This document shows positions 34,276-43,375 of a stretch of DNA of 64,000 nucleotides, piece by piece. The DNA is taken from positions 372,001 to 436,000 of the forward strand of contig NZ_BSPP01000004.1 of the NCBI RefSeq assembly GCF_030161095.1, written 5' to 3'. Position 1 is the stretch's first letter, and the number at the start of each line of letters is the position of its first letter. The position numbers and the translations under genes were made by a program. This DNA comes from Cypionkella aquatica. Its GTDB lineage: Bacteria; Pseudomonadota; Alphaproteobacteria; Rhodobacterales; Rhodobacteraceae. Below the pieces are notes generated by a model that made no database searches, was not told the origin of the DNA, and saw nothing but the letters and a program-made list of their open reading frames with translations.

Positions 34276-35532
34276 ATGAAGCTTACTCTGCGGATCGAGA
34301 ATTTAGACAGTCTGCCGGATGGCGGCCCGCTGGAGTTTTCTTCCGTGGCGCGTGGCTTTGAGGTTGGCCGCGATTCCGCGATGGATTGGACGCTGCCCGA
34401 TACCAACCGCCATATCTCTAGCCGGCATTTTGAGATCAGCTTTCGCGATGGCCAGTTTTGGCTGAACGACATCTCGACCAATGGCACGTTTATTTATGGC
34501 GCTTCGATGCGGGTCTCGTCACCGTTTGCGCTGACGCACAATGAACGCTTGCAGGTCGGCCAGTATATTATCCGGGTGCTGGTGGTTGATCCGGCCGCAC
34601 CCGATGCCGCATTTTCCGCACCTATCGCCGCCGCATCTGATCCGTGGAGTCTTGCGCCATCACCATCGCCGATGCCGCAATTCTCGAACACGCCGCTGCC
34701 ACCGCCGACACGCCCCTCACAGGCACTGGCCGGGCAATTTGGCGACAGCTTTGTGGAAAACCCCCGACCTTTGGGATTTTCACCAACCACTCCGCCGCTG
34801 GATGAGCCAATCGCTGCCCCAGCAAGTCCCTTGCCGCAAGCGATTACCACGCCGCCGCCGGTTTCCGTGCCGACCCCACCACCGCCAGCGGCATCCGAAC
34901 CCTTTCCGCTAAAGCCTGTGCCAGTACCGCAAGAAGCCCCGGCAGATGCCCTGCCGCTGCTGGACGCGATCTGCAAAGGCGCGGGCTTGCCTGCGGGCAG
35001 CCTGTCAAAGGTCGATGTGGCGCAACTGGGCGAAGACATCGGCAAATCAATGCGCATTGCAACCGAGCAGTTGATGGCGCTTCTGGGCGCGCGGGCGGCT
35101 GCCAAGCAATTCGTCAAAAGTTCCAGCCGCACCATGATCGGCGGCATCAACAACTCGCCGTTGAAATTCAAGCCGAATGCAACCGAGGCTTTGACCACCA
35201 TGTTCACCCAGAAAACCGAAAGCTATCTGGGCGCAGTTGCGGCATTTACCCAAGGTTTTGACGATGTAAAGCGCCACCAGACCGCCGTTTACGCCGCGAT
35301 GCAGCCGGCCCTTGCGCGGTTGTTGGAAGACCTTTCCCCCGAGTCGATCGAAGAACGCTCTACCGGGGGAATCATGTCATCGAAAAAAGCGCGGGCTTGG
35401 GAATTGTTTGTGGAACGCTGGGATGCCAAGACGCACCCCTATGAAAACGGTATGTTGGACGTGTTTCTGGCCTATTTCGCAGATGCTTACGACGAAGCGG
35501 TGAAGTCCGCCAATGTGAAAAACGGCGGTTGA
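34276..35532 (+). CDS. fha: T6SS forkhead-associated (FHA) protein Fha/TagH
   Basis: Reader of phosphothreonine in the T6SS switch; 418 residues. N-terminal FHA domain (about 1-98): FEVGRDSAMDWTLPD, then SSRHFEI and NGTF, the phosphopeptide-binding loops. A proline-rich linker (about 115-225) joins it to the conserved TagH C-terminal domain (about 225-415), which includes RTMIGGINNSPLKFKP and WELFVERWDAKTHPYENGMLDVFLAYFADAYDEA. In A. tumefaciens the orthologue binds phospho-TssL and activates Hcp secretion; the TVIGG sites in TssL and PpkA are the natural ligands to test here. ATG start, no strong ribosome-binding site seen. Confidence 0.94.
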   Translation: MKLTLRIENLDSLPDGGPLEFSSVARGFEVGRDSAMDWTLPDTNRHISSRHFEISFRDGQFWLNDISTNGTFIYGASMRVSSPFALTHNERLQVGQYIIRVLVVDPAAPDAAFSAPIAAASDPWSLAPSPSPMPQFSNTPLPPPTRPSQALAGQFGDSFVENPRPLGFSPTTPPLDEPIAAPASPLPQAITTPPPVSVPTPPPPAASEPFPLKPVPVPQEAPADALPLLDAICKGAGLPAGSLSKVDVAQLGEDIGKSMRIATEQLMALLGARAAAKQFVKSSSRTMIGGINNSPLKFKPNATEALTTMFTQKTESYLGAVAAFTQGFDDVKRHQTAVYAAMQPALARLLEDLSPESIEERSTGGIMSSKKARAWELFVERWDAKTHPYENGMLDVFLAYFADAYDEAVKSANVKNGG

Positions 35533-35584
35533 CCATGCCGCGGCGCGGCGCTAGCCTTCACATAAGTTTTGCAAAGGACCGACA

Positions 35585-35695
35585 ATGACTGCTGCATTGA
35601 TCACCCTTCTATTTGGCGCTGGCTTGGCGGGGCTTGGCCTGATCGCCGCACAGCCGAAACCGCAGCAAGTGCGTGTTGTCGCGAACCGCAAGTAA
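35585..35695 (+). CDS. 36-residue membrane microprotein between fha and tssA
   Basis: Too short for most gene callers. ATG at 35585 with AAAGGA about seven bases upstream; TAA at 35693. The product is one hydrophobic helix (residues 3-22, LITLLFGAGLAGLGLIAA) followed by a basic tail (QPKPQQ, VRVVANRK), a plausible single-pass inner-membrane protein with its tail in the cytoplasm. Its stop is nine bases before the tssA ATG, which has no visible ribosome-binding site of its own, so this gene may serve as a translational entry for tssA. No homologue was recognised; it may be a new T6SS component or only a leader peptide. Confidence 0.6.
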   Translation: MTAALITLLFGAGLAGLGLIAAQPKPQQVRVVANRK

Positions 35696-35704
35696 CCACT
35701 CCAC

Positions 35705-37009
35705 ATGCGGCTGGATGATCTGATCAAGCCGATTTCCCCGGACGCGCCCTGCGGTGAAGATTTGCTGGCGCTGGATGACCCGGATTTTTGCGACTATTAC
35801 TTCAACGTCGAAGATCGCCTGCCCACCAGTTACTTCAACATGGTGCGCGGCACCTTGTTTGATTCCAAATCCGTCGATCAAAAGGGCGAAACCGCCCAGT
35901 TGGATGCGCTGCTCAAACGCAGCCGCGATTTGCGCCTGTTGGGGCTTGAGGCCAAGTTTCAGATTCTCTCAGGGCGGTTCAAGGGTTTTGCGGAAGCGGT
36001 GATGGGCTTTGCCGCTTTGCTGGAAAGCTATCCGGGCGACGTGCATCCGATTGATCCGGTGGATCGCCAGAATGCGATTGAAGAGCTGAACTCCCTCGCA
36101 ACCATAGCGGCCCCGTTGGATTACGCGATTCTGCTGACCGACAAGCGGGTTGGCGACATCATGTATCGCGGTTTTGGCACTGCGACCGGCAAGATACCCG
36201 CCCGCGAAGGCGAAGCGCCGGGGGATGCGGCGGCGATCAGTGGTGCACTCAGTTCTTCGGAGAACGCCAAGGCCGTCGATGCGCTTTACGAGCAACTGAC
36301 AGGCATGCGCAGCGCCATCAGCACCATGACGCAGCTGTGCCGATCCAGCCCACAGCCGTTCTCGCCAAAGCTGGATCGGCTGGATGACAAGCTGGCCGAT
36401 CTTCTGGCCATGGTGGTGGATGCGCGCGGCGATCTTGGGGGCACGCCAGCCGCCGCAGGGGATGGCATCGAAAGTGATGCTGGGGCGACTGCGGCGGTTT
36501 CGGTCGGTGCTGCGACCACAATCACCGTGCAAACTGGCACCGCCGAGGTGCCAAATCACCGCGCGGCCTATCAGCTTTTGCAAGCCGTAGAGCGGTATTT
36601 TGCCACCACCGAACCCGCCTCGCTGGCCATGGTTCTGGTGACGCAATCGCGCTTGCTGATCGGGCGGCCCTTGGTCGAAGCGCTGGACGCTTTGCTCGAA
36701 AATTCTGCAGGTTACGCCAAGATCAACTTTGGCTCTGACACTGGCTTTGAAATCTCGATGTCACGGATGCGCGATTTGTCGGGGCAGGCGAACATCACCA
36801 GCGAAGATTTCTCGACACCGGATGAAAACGACCCCGCCCCGCCCGAGGTGGTCAGCCGCGATCATGCCGGGCAGATCCTGAAGTTGATCGAGGATTTCTT
36901 CCGGATGCGCGAACCGGCCAGCCCGATTCCAATCCTACTATTCAAAGCGCGAAATATGCTGTCTAAAGACTTCCACGCCCTTGTGCGCGAGCTGATTCCA
37001 CCGAACTGA
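35705..37009 (+). CDS. tssA: Type VI secretion sheath/baseplate organiser TssA (ImpA family)
   Basis: Recruits tail components and assists sheath polymerisation. 434 residues. The ImpA N-terminal domain is clear: ISPDAPCGEDLLALDDPDF, later LKRSRDLRLLGLEAKFQILSGRFKGFAEAVMGFAALLESYPGDVHPID. A variable middle and a C-terminal helical part follow (AAYQLLQAVERYFATTEPASLAMVLVTQSRLLIGRPLVEALD; REPASPIPILLFKARNML). No ribosome-binding site precedes the ATG; coupling to the microprotein gene is likely. Confidence 0.94.
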   Translation: MRLDDLIKPISPDAPCGEDLLALDDPDFCDYYFNVEDRLPTSYFNMVRGTLFDSKSVDQKGETAQLDALLKRSRDLRLLGLEAKFQILSGRFKGFAEAVMGFAALLESYPGDVHPIDPVDRQNAIEELNSLATIAAPLDYAILLTDKRVGDIMYRGFGTATGKIPAREGEAPGDAAAISGALSSSENAKAVDALYEQLTGMRSAISTMTQLCRSSPQPFSPKLDRLDDKLADLLAMVVDARGDLGGTPAAAGDGIESDAGATAAVSVGAATTITVQTGTAEVPNHRAAYQLLQAVERYFATTEPASLAMVLVTQSRLLIGRPLVEALDALLENSAGYAKINFGSDTGFEISMSRMRDLSGQANITSEDFSTPDENDPAPPEVVSRDHAGQILKLIEDFFRMREPASPIPILLFKARNMLSKDFHALVRELIPPN

Positions 37010-37142
37010 TTTGCTGCAGTGATTTTGCTGCGACGACCACCGTTTTAATTGACCAAATGCCCGCGCGGGCGCAAAGTTGAAATTTGTTGACTTGTTGCAC
37101 TGGTGCGGCTTTCCTCTGCTTATTTAGATCAGGAGAATTGTT

Positions 37143-37667
37143 ATGGCAGCTTCCGATTCAGCCACAGGCTTTATCAAACGCAATCGCCCGCCTCGGGTGC
37201 AGATTGCCTACGCAGACCCGATTGAGGCGAACAAACAAGTCGAGCTCCCTTTCGTGATGGGCATCATGTCCGATCTGTCTGGCAATGCGAGCAAAGTTGA
37301 AAAGCCCCCCGTTGCTGACCGCGAGTTTACCGCCGTGTCGTCGGATACGCTGGACGATTACATGGAAAGCGTCTCGCCGGGCTTGGCCATCAACGTCGAT
37401 AACAAGCTGGACCCGGAACAGGGCGGCAAGCTGTCGGTCAATCTGAATTTCAAAAAAATGGCCGATCTTTCCCCCGGCGAAATCGCGCGGCAGGTGCCTG
37501 CGCTGAACAGCCTGCTGGAAGCACGTCAGCAATTGGCCAATCTTGCCCGTTATATGAACGGCAAGTCGGGCGCGCAGGATCAGCTAAAGCAGTTGCTGGC
37601 TGACCCGGCACTGATGGCCGCATTGGACGAACGTCGCGCTGCCGCCAAGCCAGAAGGCGAAGAATAA
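37143..37667 (+). CDS. tssB: Type VI secretion contractile sheath small subunit TssB
   Basis: Forms the contractile sheath with TssC. 174 residues, typical. Hallmarks: FIKRNRPPRVQIAYADPIEANKQVELPFVMGIMSDLSGN at the start, FTAVSSDTLDDYMESVSPGL, and DLSPGEIARQVPALNSLLEARQQLANLARYMNGK. AGGAG lies before the ATG. A 133-base gap with a GCCCGCGCGGGC palindrome separates it from tssA, so a separate promoter for the sheath and tube genes is possible. Confidence 0.97.
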   Translation: MAASDSATGFIKRNRPPRVQIAYADPIEANKQVELPFVMGIMSDLSGNASKVEKPPVADREFTAVSSDTLDDYMESVSPGLAINVDNKLDPEQGGKLSVNLNFKKMADLSPGEIARQVPALNSLLEARQQLANLARYMNGKSGAQDQLKQLLADPALMAALDERRAAAKPEGEE

Positions 37668-37721
37668 ACCCGCGCGCCGTTGCAGGCCGCATATTCCGCA
37701 AGACATTTTTAGGACATCGAC

Positions 37722-39209
37722 ATGGCAACTGAACTGCAACAAGACGGCGGAGCCGGTGGCGCCCTTCACGAGCTGGACGAATTTTCGGCCATCCTGAAGC
37801 AAAACTTCAAACCGCGCAGCGATGTCGCCGCGCGTGAAGTGGAAACCGCAGTCAACACTCTGGTCCGCGAAGCACTGGCGGATGGCTCGGTCATCACCGA
37901 CGACATCCTTGATACCATCGACAAGATGCTGGCCAAGATCGACGAAAAGCTTTCGCAGCAGGTCAATGAGATCATCCACAATCCAGAATATCAAAAACTG
38001 GAAAGTGCATGGCGCGGCTTGGCTTACACGGTGAACAACACCGAATCCGATGCCACGCTGAAGCTGCAAGTGATGAACATTGGCAAGGCCGAGCTGGACA
38101 AGGAACTGCGCAGCTATCCGGGCGCAAAATGGGATCAAAGCCCATTGTTCAAAAAGATCTACGAGGCTGAATTTGGTCAGCTTGGCGGCCAGCCCTTTGG
38201 TGCGCTGGTTGGCGATTATGCCTTTGATCATTCGTCCTCTGATGTGCGTTTGCTGCGCGATCTGGGCAAGATTGCCGCCGCTGCACACGCGCCCTTCATC
38301 ACCTCGCCCGCGCCAACCCTGATGGGGATGGACAGCTGGAACGAGCTTGGCAATCCGCGCGATCTGTCCACGGTCTTTGATACGCCCGATTATGCGGGCT
38401 GGAACTCGCTGCGCGATTCGGAAAACTCGCGCTACATCGCCTTGGCGATGCCGCGGGTGCTGGCGCGCGCGCCTTACGGCCAAAATGGCGAGCCGGTGGA
38501 AGAGTTCAACTTTGAAGAAACCACCGACGGTCACGAAGGCAAGCAATATGCCTGGATGAACGCGGCCCATGCGATGGCGGTCAACATCAACCGCGCGCAC
38601 AAGGAATACGGCTGGACCGTGCAGATCCGTGGCGTCACGTCGGGCGGGGAAATCTCCAGCCTGCCGGTGCATAATTTCGATACCGGCGATGGCTCCACCG
38701 ATATGAAATGCCCGACCGAATTTGCGATCAGCGACCGCCGCGAGGGCGAGCTTTCCAAATCGGGGATCATGCCCTTGATCCACCGCAAGAACACCGACCG
38801 CGCCGCATTCTTGGGCGCGCAATCGCTGTACCGACCGAAGAAATATCAGAACGAAGAGGCCACGGCCTCGGACAATCTGTCTTCGCGCATCCCCTATATC
38901 TTCGCGATTTCGCGCTTCAGCCATTATCTGAAGTGCATGGTGCGCGATATGGTCGGTTCAAACCGCGAACAGGCGCAGCTGGAAAAAGAGCTGCAAAACT
39001 GGATCAACCAGTATGTTCACGGCAACCCCGCAACCGCTTCGGAACGCGAAAAGGCCTTGATGCCTTTGGCTGCAGCCAAAGTGGAAGTGATCGCGGATGA
39101 AGAAAACCCCGGCTACTACGTCGGCAGATTTTTCCTTCGTCCGCACTACCAGCTGGAAGGCATGGATATCGGGATGAGCCTGGTGTCCAAGCTGCCGTCC
39201 AGCAAATAA
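37722..39209 (+). CDS. tssC: Type VI secretion contractile sheath large subunit TssC
   Basis: Large sheath subunit, 495 residues. Conserved segments: IDKMLAKIDEKLSQQVNEIIHNPEYQKLESAWRGLAYTV, DQSPLFKKIYEAEFGQLGGQPFGALVGDYAFDHSSSDV, APFITSPAPTLMGMDSW, and FNFEETTDGHEGKQYAWMNAAHAMAVNIN. The end has DMVGSNREQAQLEKELQNWINQYV and a late PHYQLEGMDIGMSLVSKLP. Co-transcribed with tssB, 54 bases apart. Confidence 0.97.
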   Translation: MATELQQDGGAGGALHELDEFSAILKQNFKPRSDVAAREVETAVNTLVREALADGSVITDDILDTIDKMLAKIDEKLSQQVNEIIHNPEYQKLESAWRGLAYTVNNTESDATLKLQVMNIGKAELDKELRSYPGAKWDQSPLFKKIYEAEFGQLGGQPFGALVGDYAFDHSSSDVRLLRDLGKIAAAAHAPFITSPAPTLMGMDSWNELGNPRDLSTVFDTPDYAGWNSLRDSENSRYIALAMPRVLARAPYGQNGEPVEEFNFEETTDGHEGKQYAWMNAAHAMAVNINRAHKEYGWTVQIRGVTSGGEISSLPVHNFDTGDGSTDMKCPTEFAISDRREGELSKSGIMPLIHRKNTDRAAFLGAQSLYRPKKYQNEEATASDNLSSRIPYIFAISRFSHYLKCMVRDMVGSNREQAQLEKELQNWINQYVHGNPATASEREKALMPLAAAKVEVIADEENPGYYVGRFFLRPHYQLEGMDIGMSLVSKLPSSK

Positions 39210-39267
39210 GTCGCGGTCTCGGGCGTAGGTCCGAGGCAGCTAAAGTTCATTCAAAGGAGAGTATGAA

Positions 39268-39768
39268 ATGGCCGGAACAGACATTTTTCTGAAAGTTGGC
39301 AGTGGCATCAACGGTGAATCCACCGACGATCAATTCAAAGAGCATTTGAACATCGACAGCTACAGCTGGGGTGTGACGCAACAGGGCACGTTCAGCGCCG
39401 GTTCGGGCGCGGGCGCGGGTGCTGGGCGTTCGGTGGTGCAGGACATGCATTTCACCAAGCTGATCTGCAAAGCCTCGCCCGATCTGATGATCGCTTGCGC
39501 TACGGGTAAACACATTCCCGACGCGACGCTATTCGTGCGCAAAGCCACCGGCGACAAGGCGATGGTGTATTTCCAGTTCGTCATGAAAGACGTGCTGGTG
39601 TCGTCGTATCAGACCGGCTCGGGCGGCGGCCAAGGTGCTTTGATCAACGAGCAGTTCTCGTTCAACTTCCGCGAGCTGACGCTGACCTACTGGCAGCAGA
39701 CGGCGCAGGGTGGTCAGGGCGCCAAGACCGAGAAGAAATACGATCTCGCCACCAACAAAGGTTCCTGA
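39268..39768 (+). CDS. hcp: Type VI secretion tube protein Hcp (TssD)
   Basis: Ring-forming protein of the inner tube that is propelled out of the cell; 166 residues. DIFLKVGSGINGESTDDQFKEHLNIDSYSWGVTQ is the classic start, followed by DMHFTKLICKASPDLMIACATGKHI, and a C-terminal FSFNFRELTLTYWQQTAQGGQGAKTEKKYDLATNKGS. A glycine-alanine stretch (FSAGSGAGAGAGR) forms a loop. AAAGGAG eight bases before the ATG gives it the best ribosome-binding site of the locus, fitting high Hcp demand. A strong hairpin lies right after the stop. Confidence 0.97.
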   Translation: MAGTDIFLKVGSGINGESTDDQFKEHLNIDSYSWGVTQQGTFSAGSGAGAGAGRSVVQDMHFTKLICKASPDLMIACATGKHIPDATLFVRKATGDKAMVYFQFVMKDVLVSSYQTGSGGGQGALINEQFSFNFRELTLTYWQQTAQGGQGAKTEKKYDLATNKGS

Positions 39769-39772
39769 GTTC

Positions 39773-39803
39773 AAGGGCCGGGCGCGACCAGTACCCGGCC
39801 TTT
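39773..39803 (+). terminator. Hairpin directly after hcp (partial terminator or mRNA-stabilising structure)
   Basis: AAGGGCCGGG (39773-39782) pairs with CCCGGCCTTT (39794-39803) in a ten-pair stem with one G-U and an 11-base loop, starting four bases after the hcp stop. There is no T-run after it, so it is more likely an attenuator or 3'-protecting hairpin than a full stop. Confidence 0.6.
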
Positions 39804-39864
39804 CCCTTCGATCACCGCTTGACCCACCGCTCCGCAGGCGACCTGATCTTAAGAAAGTCGCCCG

Positions 39865-40419
39865 ATGGCAGAGCGTGACGGCATTTTCCAAGTCTCATTG
39901 ATGAACGTGTTCCGCCAAGCCTCGCGCGAACGCGACTCTCAGGCGCGCGATGGCATGATGACGGATGCCGATGGACGTGTGCTGTCGGCGCGCAGTATCG
40001 AGCGTCGTGAAGGCGCAGGTCAGGCGACGCTGCGGGACCATCTGGCGATTGATCTTGGCAATCTCATGGCGACCGTGCATCTGCAGGCGTCCGTGCCTTT
40101 GGACAACCTTGATTATGTAAAGAAATCAATCTTGAATTACGGCATCCCAGATATGTCGCGGCTGACCGTGGACGATCACCGCAACAGCCAAGTCGCGCGC
40201 GATCTGCGAGAGGCTTTGCTGGCGCACGAGCCGCGCCTGATCGCGGAATCTTTGGTGGTGAAGATGCGTCGCCCCGAAGCAGACGCCGCCCAGCGCATAT
40301 CTTTCGATATCACCGCCGAAATGGCCGCCCGCCCAGTGGATGTGCCGCTTGAATTTGTCGCCGAGATTGACACAGGCGCTGGCAAAGTCGCGCTGTCAAA
40401 CCTTGTGGTGCGTGGATGA
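39865..40419 (+). CDS. tssE: Type VI secretion baseplate protein TssE (gp25-like)
   Basis: Baseplate wedge component related to phage gp25; 184 residues. Recognisable from VSLMNVFRQASRERD near the start and DHLAIDLGNLMATVHLQASVPLDNLDYVKKSILNYGIPDMSRLTVDD in the middle, with LREALLAHEPRLIAESLVVKM and a late beta-rich LEFVAEIDTGAGKVALSNLVV. It starts 96 bases after hcp, past the hairpin, and its stop overlaps the tssF start (ATGA). Confidence 0.94.
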   Translation: MAERDGIFQVSLMNVFRQASRERDSQARDGMMTDADGRVLSARSIERREGAGQATLRDHLAIDLGNLMATVHLQASVPLDNLDYVKKSILNYGIPDMSRLTVDDHRNSQVARDLREALLAHEPRLIAESLVVKMRRPEADAAQRISFDITAEMAARPVDVPLEFVAEIDTGAGKVALSNLVVRG

Positions 40420-42353
40420 ACCGGGCGTTTCTTGAGGCGTATAACCGCGAATTGGCGCTGCTGTATGAAGGCGCCAAGGAATTTGCTGAAGATTTCCCCG
40501 GCATTGCCGAGCGTTTGGGCGGGCTGACGCAAGACAACCTTGATCCGGCTGTGGCGGGTTTGCTGGAAGGTGCGGCATTCATGGCCGCCCGCGTGCAACT
40601 TAAGCTCGACTCAGAGTTTGAGACCTTCACCAGCGAATTGCTGGATCAGTTGCTGCCAAATTTCATGGCCCCGACGCCCTCGGCGATCCTTGCGCAGGCT
40701 GATCCGAACTATGCCGAGGACGAGTTGGAGAAAGGCAAGAATTTTGCCCCCGGCAGCTACCTCGATGCGCGCTATGTTGATCGTGACCAACGAATTTCCT
40801 GCCGCTTCCGGCTGTCTGCGCCGCTTACCCTGTGGCCGCTGCGGCTGAACACGGCGCGGTTTGTGGCGGGGCCGACCGGGTTTCAGGCCTTGGGGCTGGA
40901 TGTGGGCGCTGATACGGCGGGCGGGTTGATCCTGTCTTTCCTGCGCCCGGTGTCTGCCGCGCAAAAGGATAAACCCGGCAAGCCTGTCGCTGCCATTCAG
41001 GCCGACACGTTGCCCATTTATCTGACCGGTGATCTGGGCGAACAAATCTCGGTCTATGAGCATCTGTTCACCAACACAATCCGCGCCACCATCCGCTATC
41101 TCGATGCGCGCGGCGATCCGGTTTTTCTGCGGCTGGAACCCGGCTGGCTGGATCAGATTGGCTTTGACGATGCGGAAGCGATCTTTCCCGAAGATACTCG
41201 GGTGTTTCGGGGCTTTACCCTGCTGCGCGAGTTTTTTCTGTTTCCGCAGAAGTTTCTGGGCTTTCGCCTGCAAGGTCTGCGCAAGGTTCTGCCACGCATC
41301 CCGGCCGCCAGTTTTGATCTGATGATCGAGATGAACGCCGTGCGCCCGAACCTGCCCGCCCGCATCACAGCCGAGAATTTCCGCCTGTTTGCAGCCCCTG
41401 CGATCAACCTGTTCGAGGAAAACTGCGCGCAGGTCAAACTGGACACTTTGCGGCACGAGTACCTTGTCAGCGCGGATTCCAGCCCTGCCTCGCATTACGA
41501 AGTGCATCGGATCACCGAGGTGTTCGCCTATTACGCCGGGGTGAAAACCAAGATCCCGGTGCATCCGCTTTATGGCATGCCCGCCGATGTGATGGCCCCG
41601 CGAGAGGCGTTGTATTACACTGCCAAGCAGCGCCCGCGGCGGTTGACGGCCAAGGAAAAACGCTTTGGCCAAGTGCAGGGCTATACCGGCACCGAAAGTT
41701 TCATCTCGATCTACGAGCCGGGGCATCTGGATAGTGCCGAGCGGGTCAAGCGGTTGCAGATCAAGCTGCTGTGTTCCAACCGCCACCTGCCGCAATATCT
41801 GCCGATTGCCCAAGGTGGTGCGGATTTCCGATTGAACGACGACACCGCCGTGCCTTTGCGCTGTGTGGCTGGGCCGACCAATCCGCGCGAATCGATGCTG
41901 GAACTGGATCAGTCGGCACCGCATCGCGCCAAGGCTGGCCCGGTGCATTGGCGGCTGATCTCTTTCCTGTCGCTGAATTTTCTTGGCCTTGATAATCGCG
42001 GCAGCCGGGATGAGGCGGCGGCGTTGCGTGAATTGCTGATGCTGTTCACCGATGTGTCTTCACAAGTGACCGAGCGGCAGTTGCAGGGCCTGAAATCGGT
42101 GACAAGTCGCCCTGTCACCCGCACCATCCAGCGCGCTGGCGGCTATCATGCCGCGCGCGGCACTCAAGTGACTCTGCGGTTTGATGAGCGGGCGTTTGAA
42201 GGCTCGGGCGTCTATCTGCTGGGTGCGGTGCTGGATCGGTTTTTCGCCGAATATGCCAGCGTGAACAGCTTTACCCAAGTGGTGCTGACTTCTGATCAAC
42301 GCGGCGCAATCAAGACATTCCCGCCGCGCACGGGCCAAGGACCGCTGCTATGA
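40416..42353 (+). CDS. tssF: Type VI secretion baseplate protein TssF
   Basis: Baseplate wedge protein, 645 residues. The opening NRAFLEAYNRELALLYEGAKEFAEDFPGIAERLGGL and DNLDPAVAGLLEGAAFMAARVQLKLDSEFETFTSELLDQLLPNFMAPTPS are diagnostic. Later segments include VHRITEVFAYY, RRLTAKEKRFGQ and WRLISFLSLNFLGLDN. It overlaps tssE and tssG by four bases each, so TssE, TssF and TssG, which form one wedge complex, are translated in a coupled way. Confidence 0.97.
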   Translation: MNRAFLEAYNRELALLYEGAKEFAEDFPGIAERLGGLTQDNLDPAVAGLLEGAAFMAARVQLKLDSEFETFTSELLDQLLPNFMAPTPSAILAQADPNYAEDELEKGKNFAPGSYLDARYVDRDQRISCRFRLSAPLTLWPLRLNTARFVAGPTGFQALGLDVGADTAGGLILSFLRPVSAAQKDKPGKPVAAIQADTLPIYLTGDLGEQISVYEHLFTNTIRATIRYLDARGDPVFLRLEPGWLDQIGFDDAEAIFPEDTRVFRGFTLLREFFLFPQKFLGFRLQGLRKVLPRIPAASFDLMIEMNAVRPNLPARITAENFRLFAAPAINLFEENCAQVKLDTLRHEYLVSADSSPASHYEVHRITEVFAYYAGVKTKIPVHPLYGMPADVMAPREALYYTAKQRPRRLTAKEKRFGQVQGYTGTESFISIYEPGHLDSAERVKRLQIKLLCSNRHLPQYLPIAQGGADFRLNDDTAVPLRCVAGPTNPRESMLELDQSAPHRAKAGPVHWRLISFLSLNFLGLDNRGSRDEAAALRELLMLFTDVSSQVTERQLQGLKSVTSRPVTRTIQRAGGYHAARGTQVTLRFDERAFEGSGVYLLGAVLDRFFAEYASVNSFTQVVLTSDQRGAIKTFPPRTGQGPLL

Positions 42354-43345
42354 GCGCGCGCCGCGATGATCTGAAAGCCGATCCGGCCAGCTTTGGGTTT
42401 CTGGCGCTGCTGCGCGAGGTGGAGCGTGGCAAGCCCGCGCAACCGCGTATCGGGCGCAATCAGACCATGGCGCAGGAAGTCGTGCGGCTGGGGCAGGAAC
42501 CGTTTCAGGCCTTCCCGGATCGCAACGTCAGTCAGGTGACAGAAAACGCCGAGGGCAAGCTGCGGGTGCGCTCGAACTTCCTTGGCTATTTTGGCCCGCA
42601 GGGTGCCCTGCCGATGAACACCACGGCAGAAGTGCAGCAGTGGTATATGTTCAAGGATGAGGCGTTTGTGCGCCTTGCCGATCTGTTCACCAACCGCTTT
42701 CAACAGTTGTTTTTCCGGGCTTGGTCGGATGCGCGCGGCATCACGCAATATGATCACCCCGGCGATGATCGCTTTCAGGGCTATGTCGGCGCGCCCGTGG
42801 GCCTTGCCTCGCCCGCCTTGCAGGGCCGTGGCACGGTGCCGGATATGGCGCGGCTGCCCTTGGTCGGCATCGCGATGGCGCGGGTGAAAAGCCCGGTCCG
42901 GCTGCGGCAGATTCTAGAGACCCTGTGCGGCGTGACGGTAGAGATTGAAGAGAATATTCCGGTCTGGCTGGGGTTTGAACCTTCGGATTTGACCCGGCTT
43001 GGGGCGGCAAATTCGGGACTTGGGCGCGATTGTCGTTTGGGCAGCCGCGTGCAATCGGTGAATGAGAAAATCCGGGTGGCGGTGAAAACCGAAAGCCTGC
43101 CGCAGTATCAAAGTTTTCTGCCGGGTGGGTCCAGCTTTCAACGCCTGACCGAATTGCTGTTCAGTTACTTGGGGCATGAGACAGAGGTGGAAATCGCACC
43201 GTCCCTGCCCGCCGATCAGATCAAGGGCGTCGCCTTGGGCAAGGGTGGCGCTTTGGGGTGGACGGGGTGGATCGCGCCACCCGACTCCCCGCCCGGAACC
43301 TACCGATCCGACGCCGTTTTCGCCTCGGACCGCCGCACCGCCTGA
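42350..43345 (+). CDS. tssG: Type VI secretion baseplate protein TssG
   Basis: Wedge partner of TssF, 331 residues. Diagnostic segments: FGFLALLREVERGKPAQPRIGRNQTMAQEVVRLGQEP, VRSNFLGYFGPQGALPMNTTAE, FVRLADLFTNRFQQLFFRAWSDARGITQYD, and a C-terminal LGWTGWIAPPDSPPG. The start overlaps the tssF stop as ATGA. The clpV gene begins 30 bases after its end. Confidence 0.96.
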   Translation: MSARRDDLKADPASFGFLALLREVERGKPAQPRIGRNQTMAQEVVRLGQEPFQAFPDRNVSQVTENAEGKLRVRSNFLGYFGPQGALPMNTTAEVQQWYMFKDEAFVRLADLFTNRFQQLFFRAWSDARGITQYDHPGDDRFQGYVGAPVGLASPALQGRGTVPDMARLPLVGIAMARVKSPVRLRQILETLCGVTVEIEENIPVWLGFEPSDLTRLGAANSGLGRDCRLGSRVQSVNEKIRVAVKTESLPQYQSFLPGGSSFQRLTELLFSYLGHETEVEIAPSLPADQIKGVALGKGGALGWTGWIAPPDSPPGTYRSDAVFASDRRTA

Positions 43346-43375
43346 CATTTGAAAACTGATTTGAAGGGAAACACC

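Noticed and set aside
35110-35180. RTMIGG in the FHA protein as another TVIGG switch site
   Set aside because: It lies in the conserved TagH C-terminal domain, where a similar RTM/TI...NNPLKF pattern is usual, so domain conservation explains it.
37059-37070. Palindrome GCCCGCGCGGGC before tssB
   Set aside because: Simple GC palindrome expected in GC-rich DNA, with no T-run or matching copy; not enough for an operator or terminator call.
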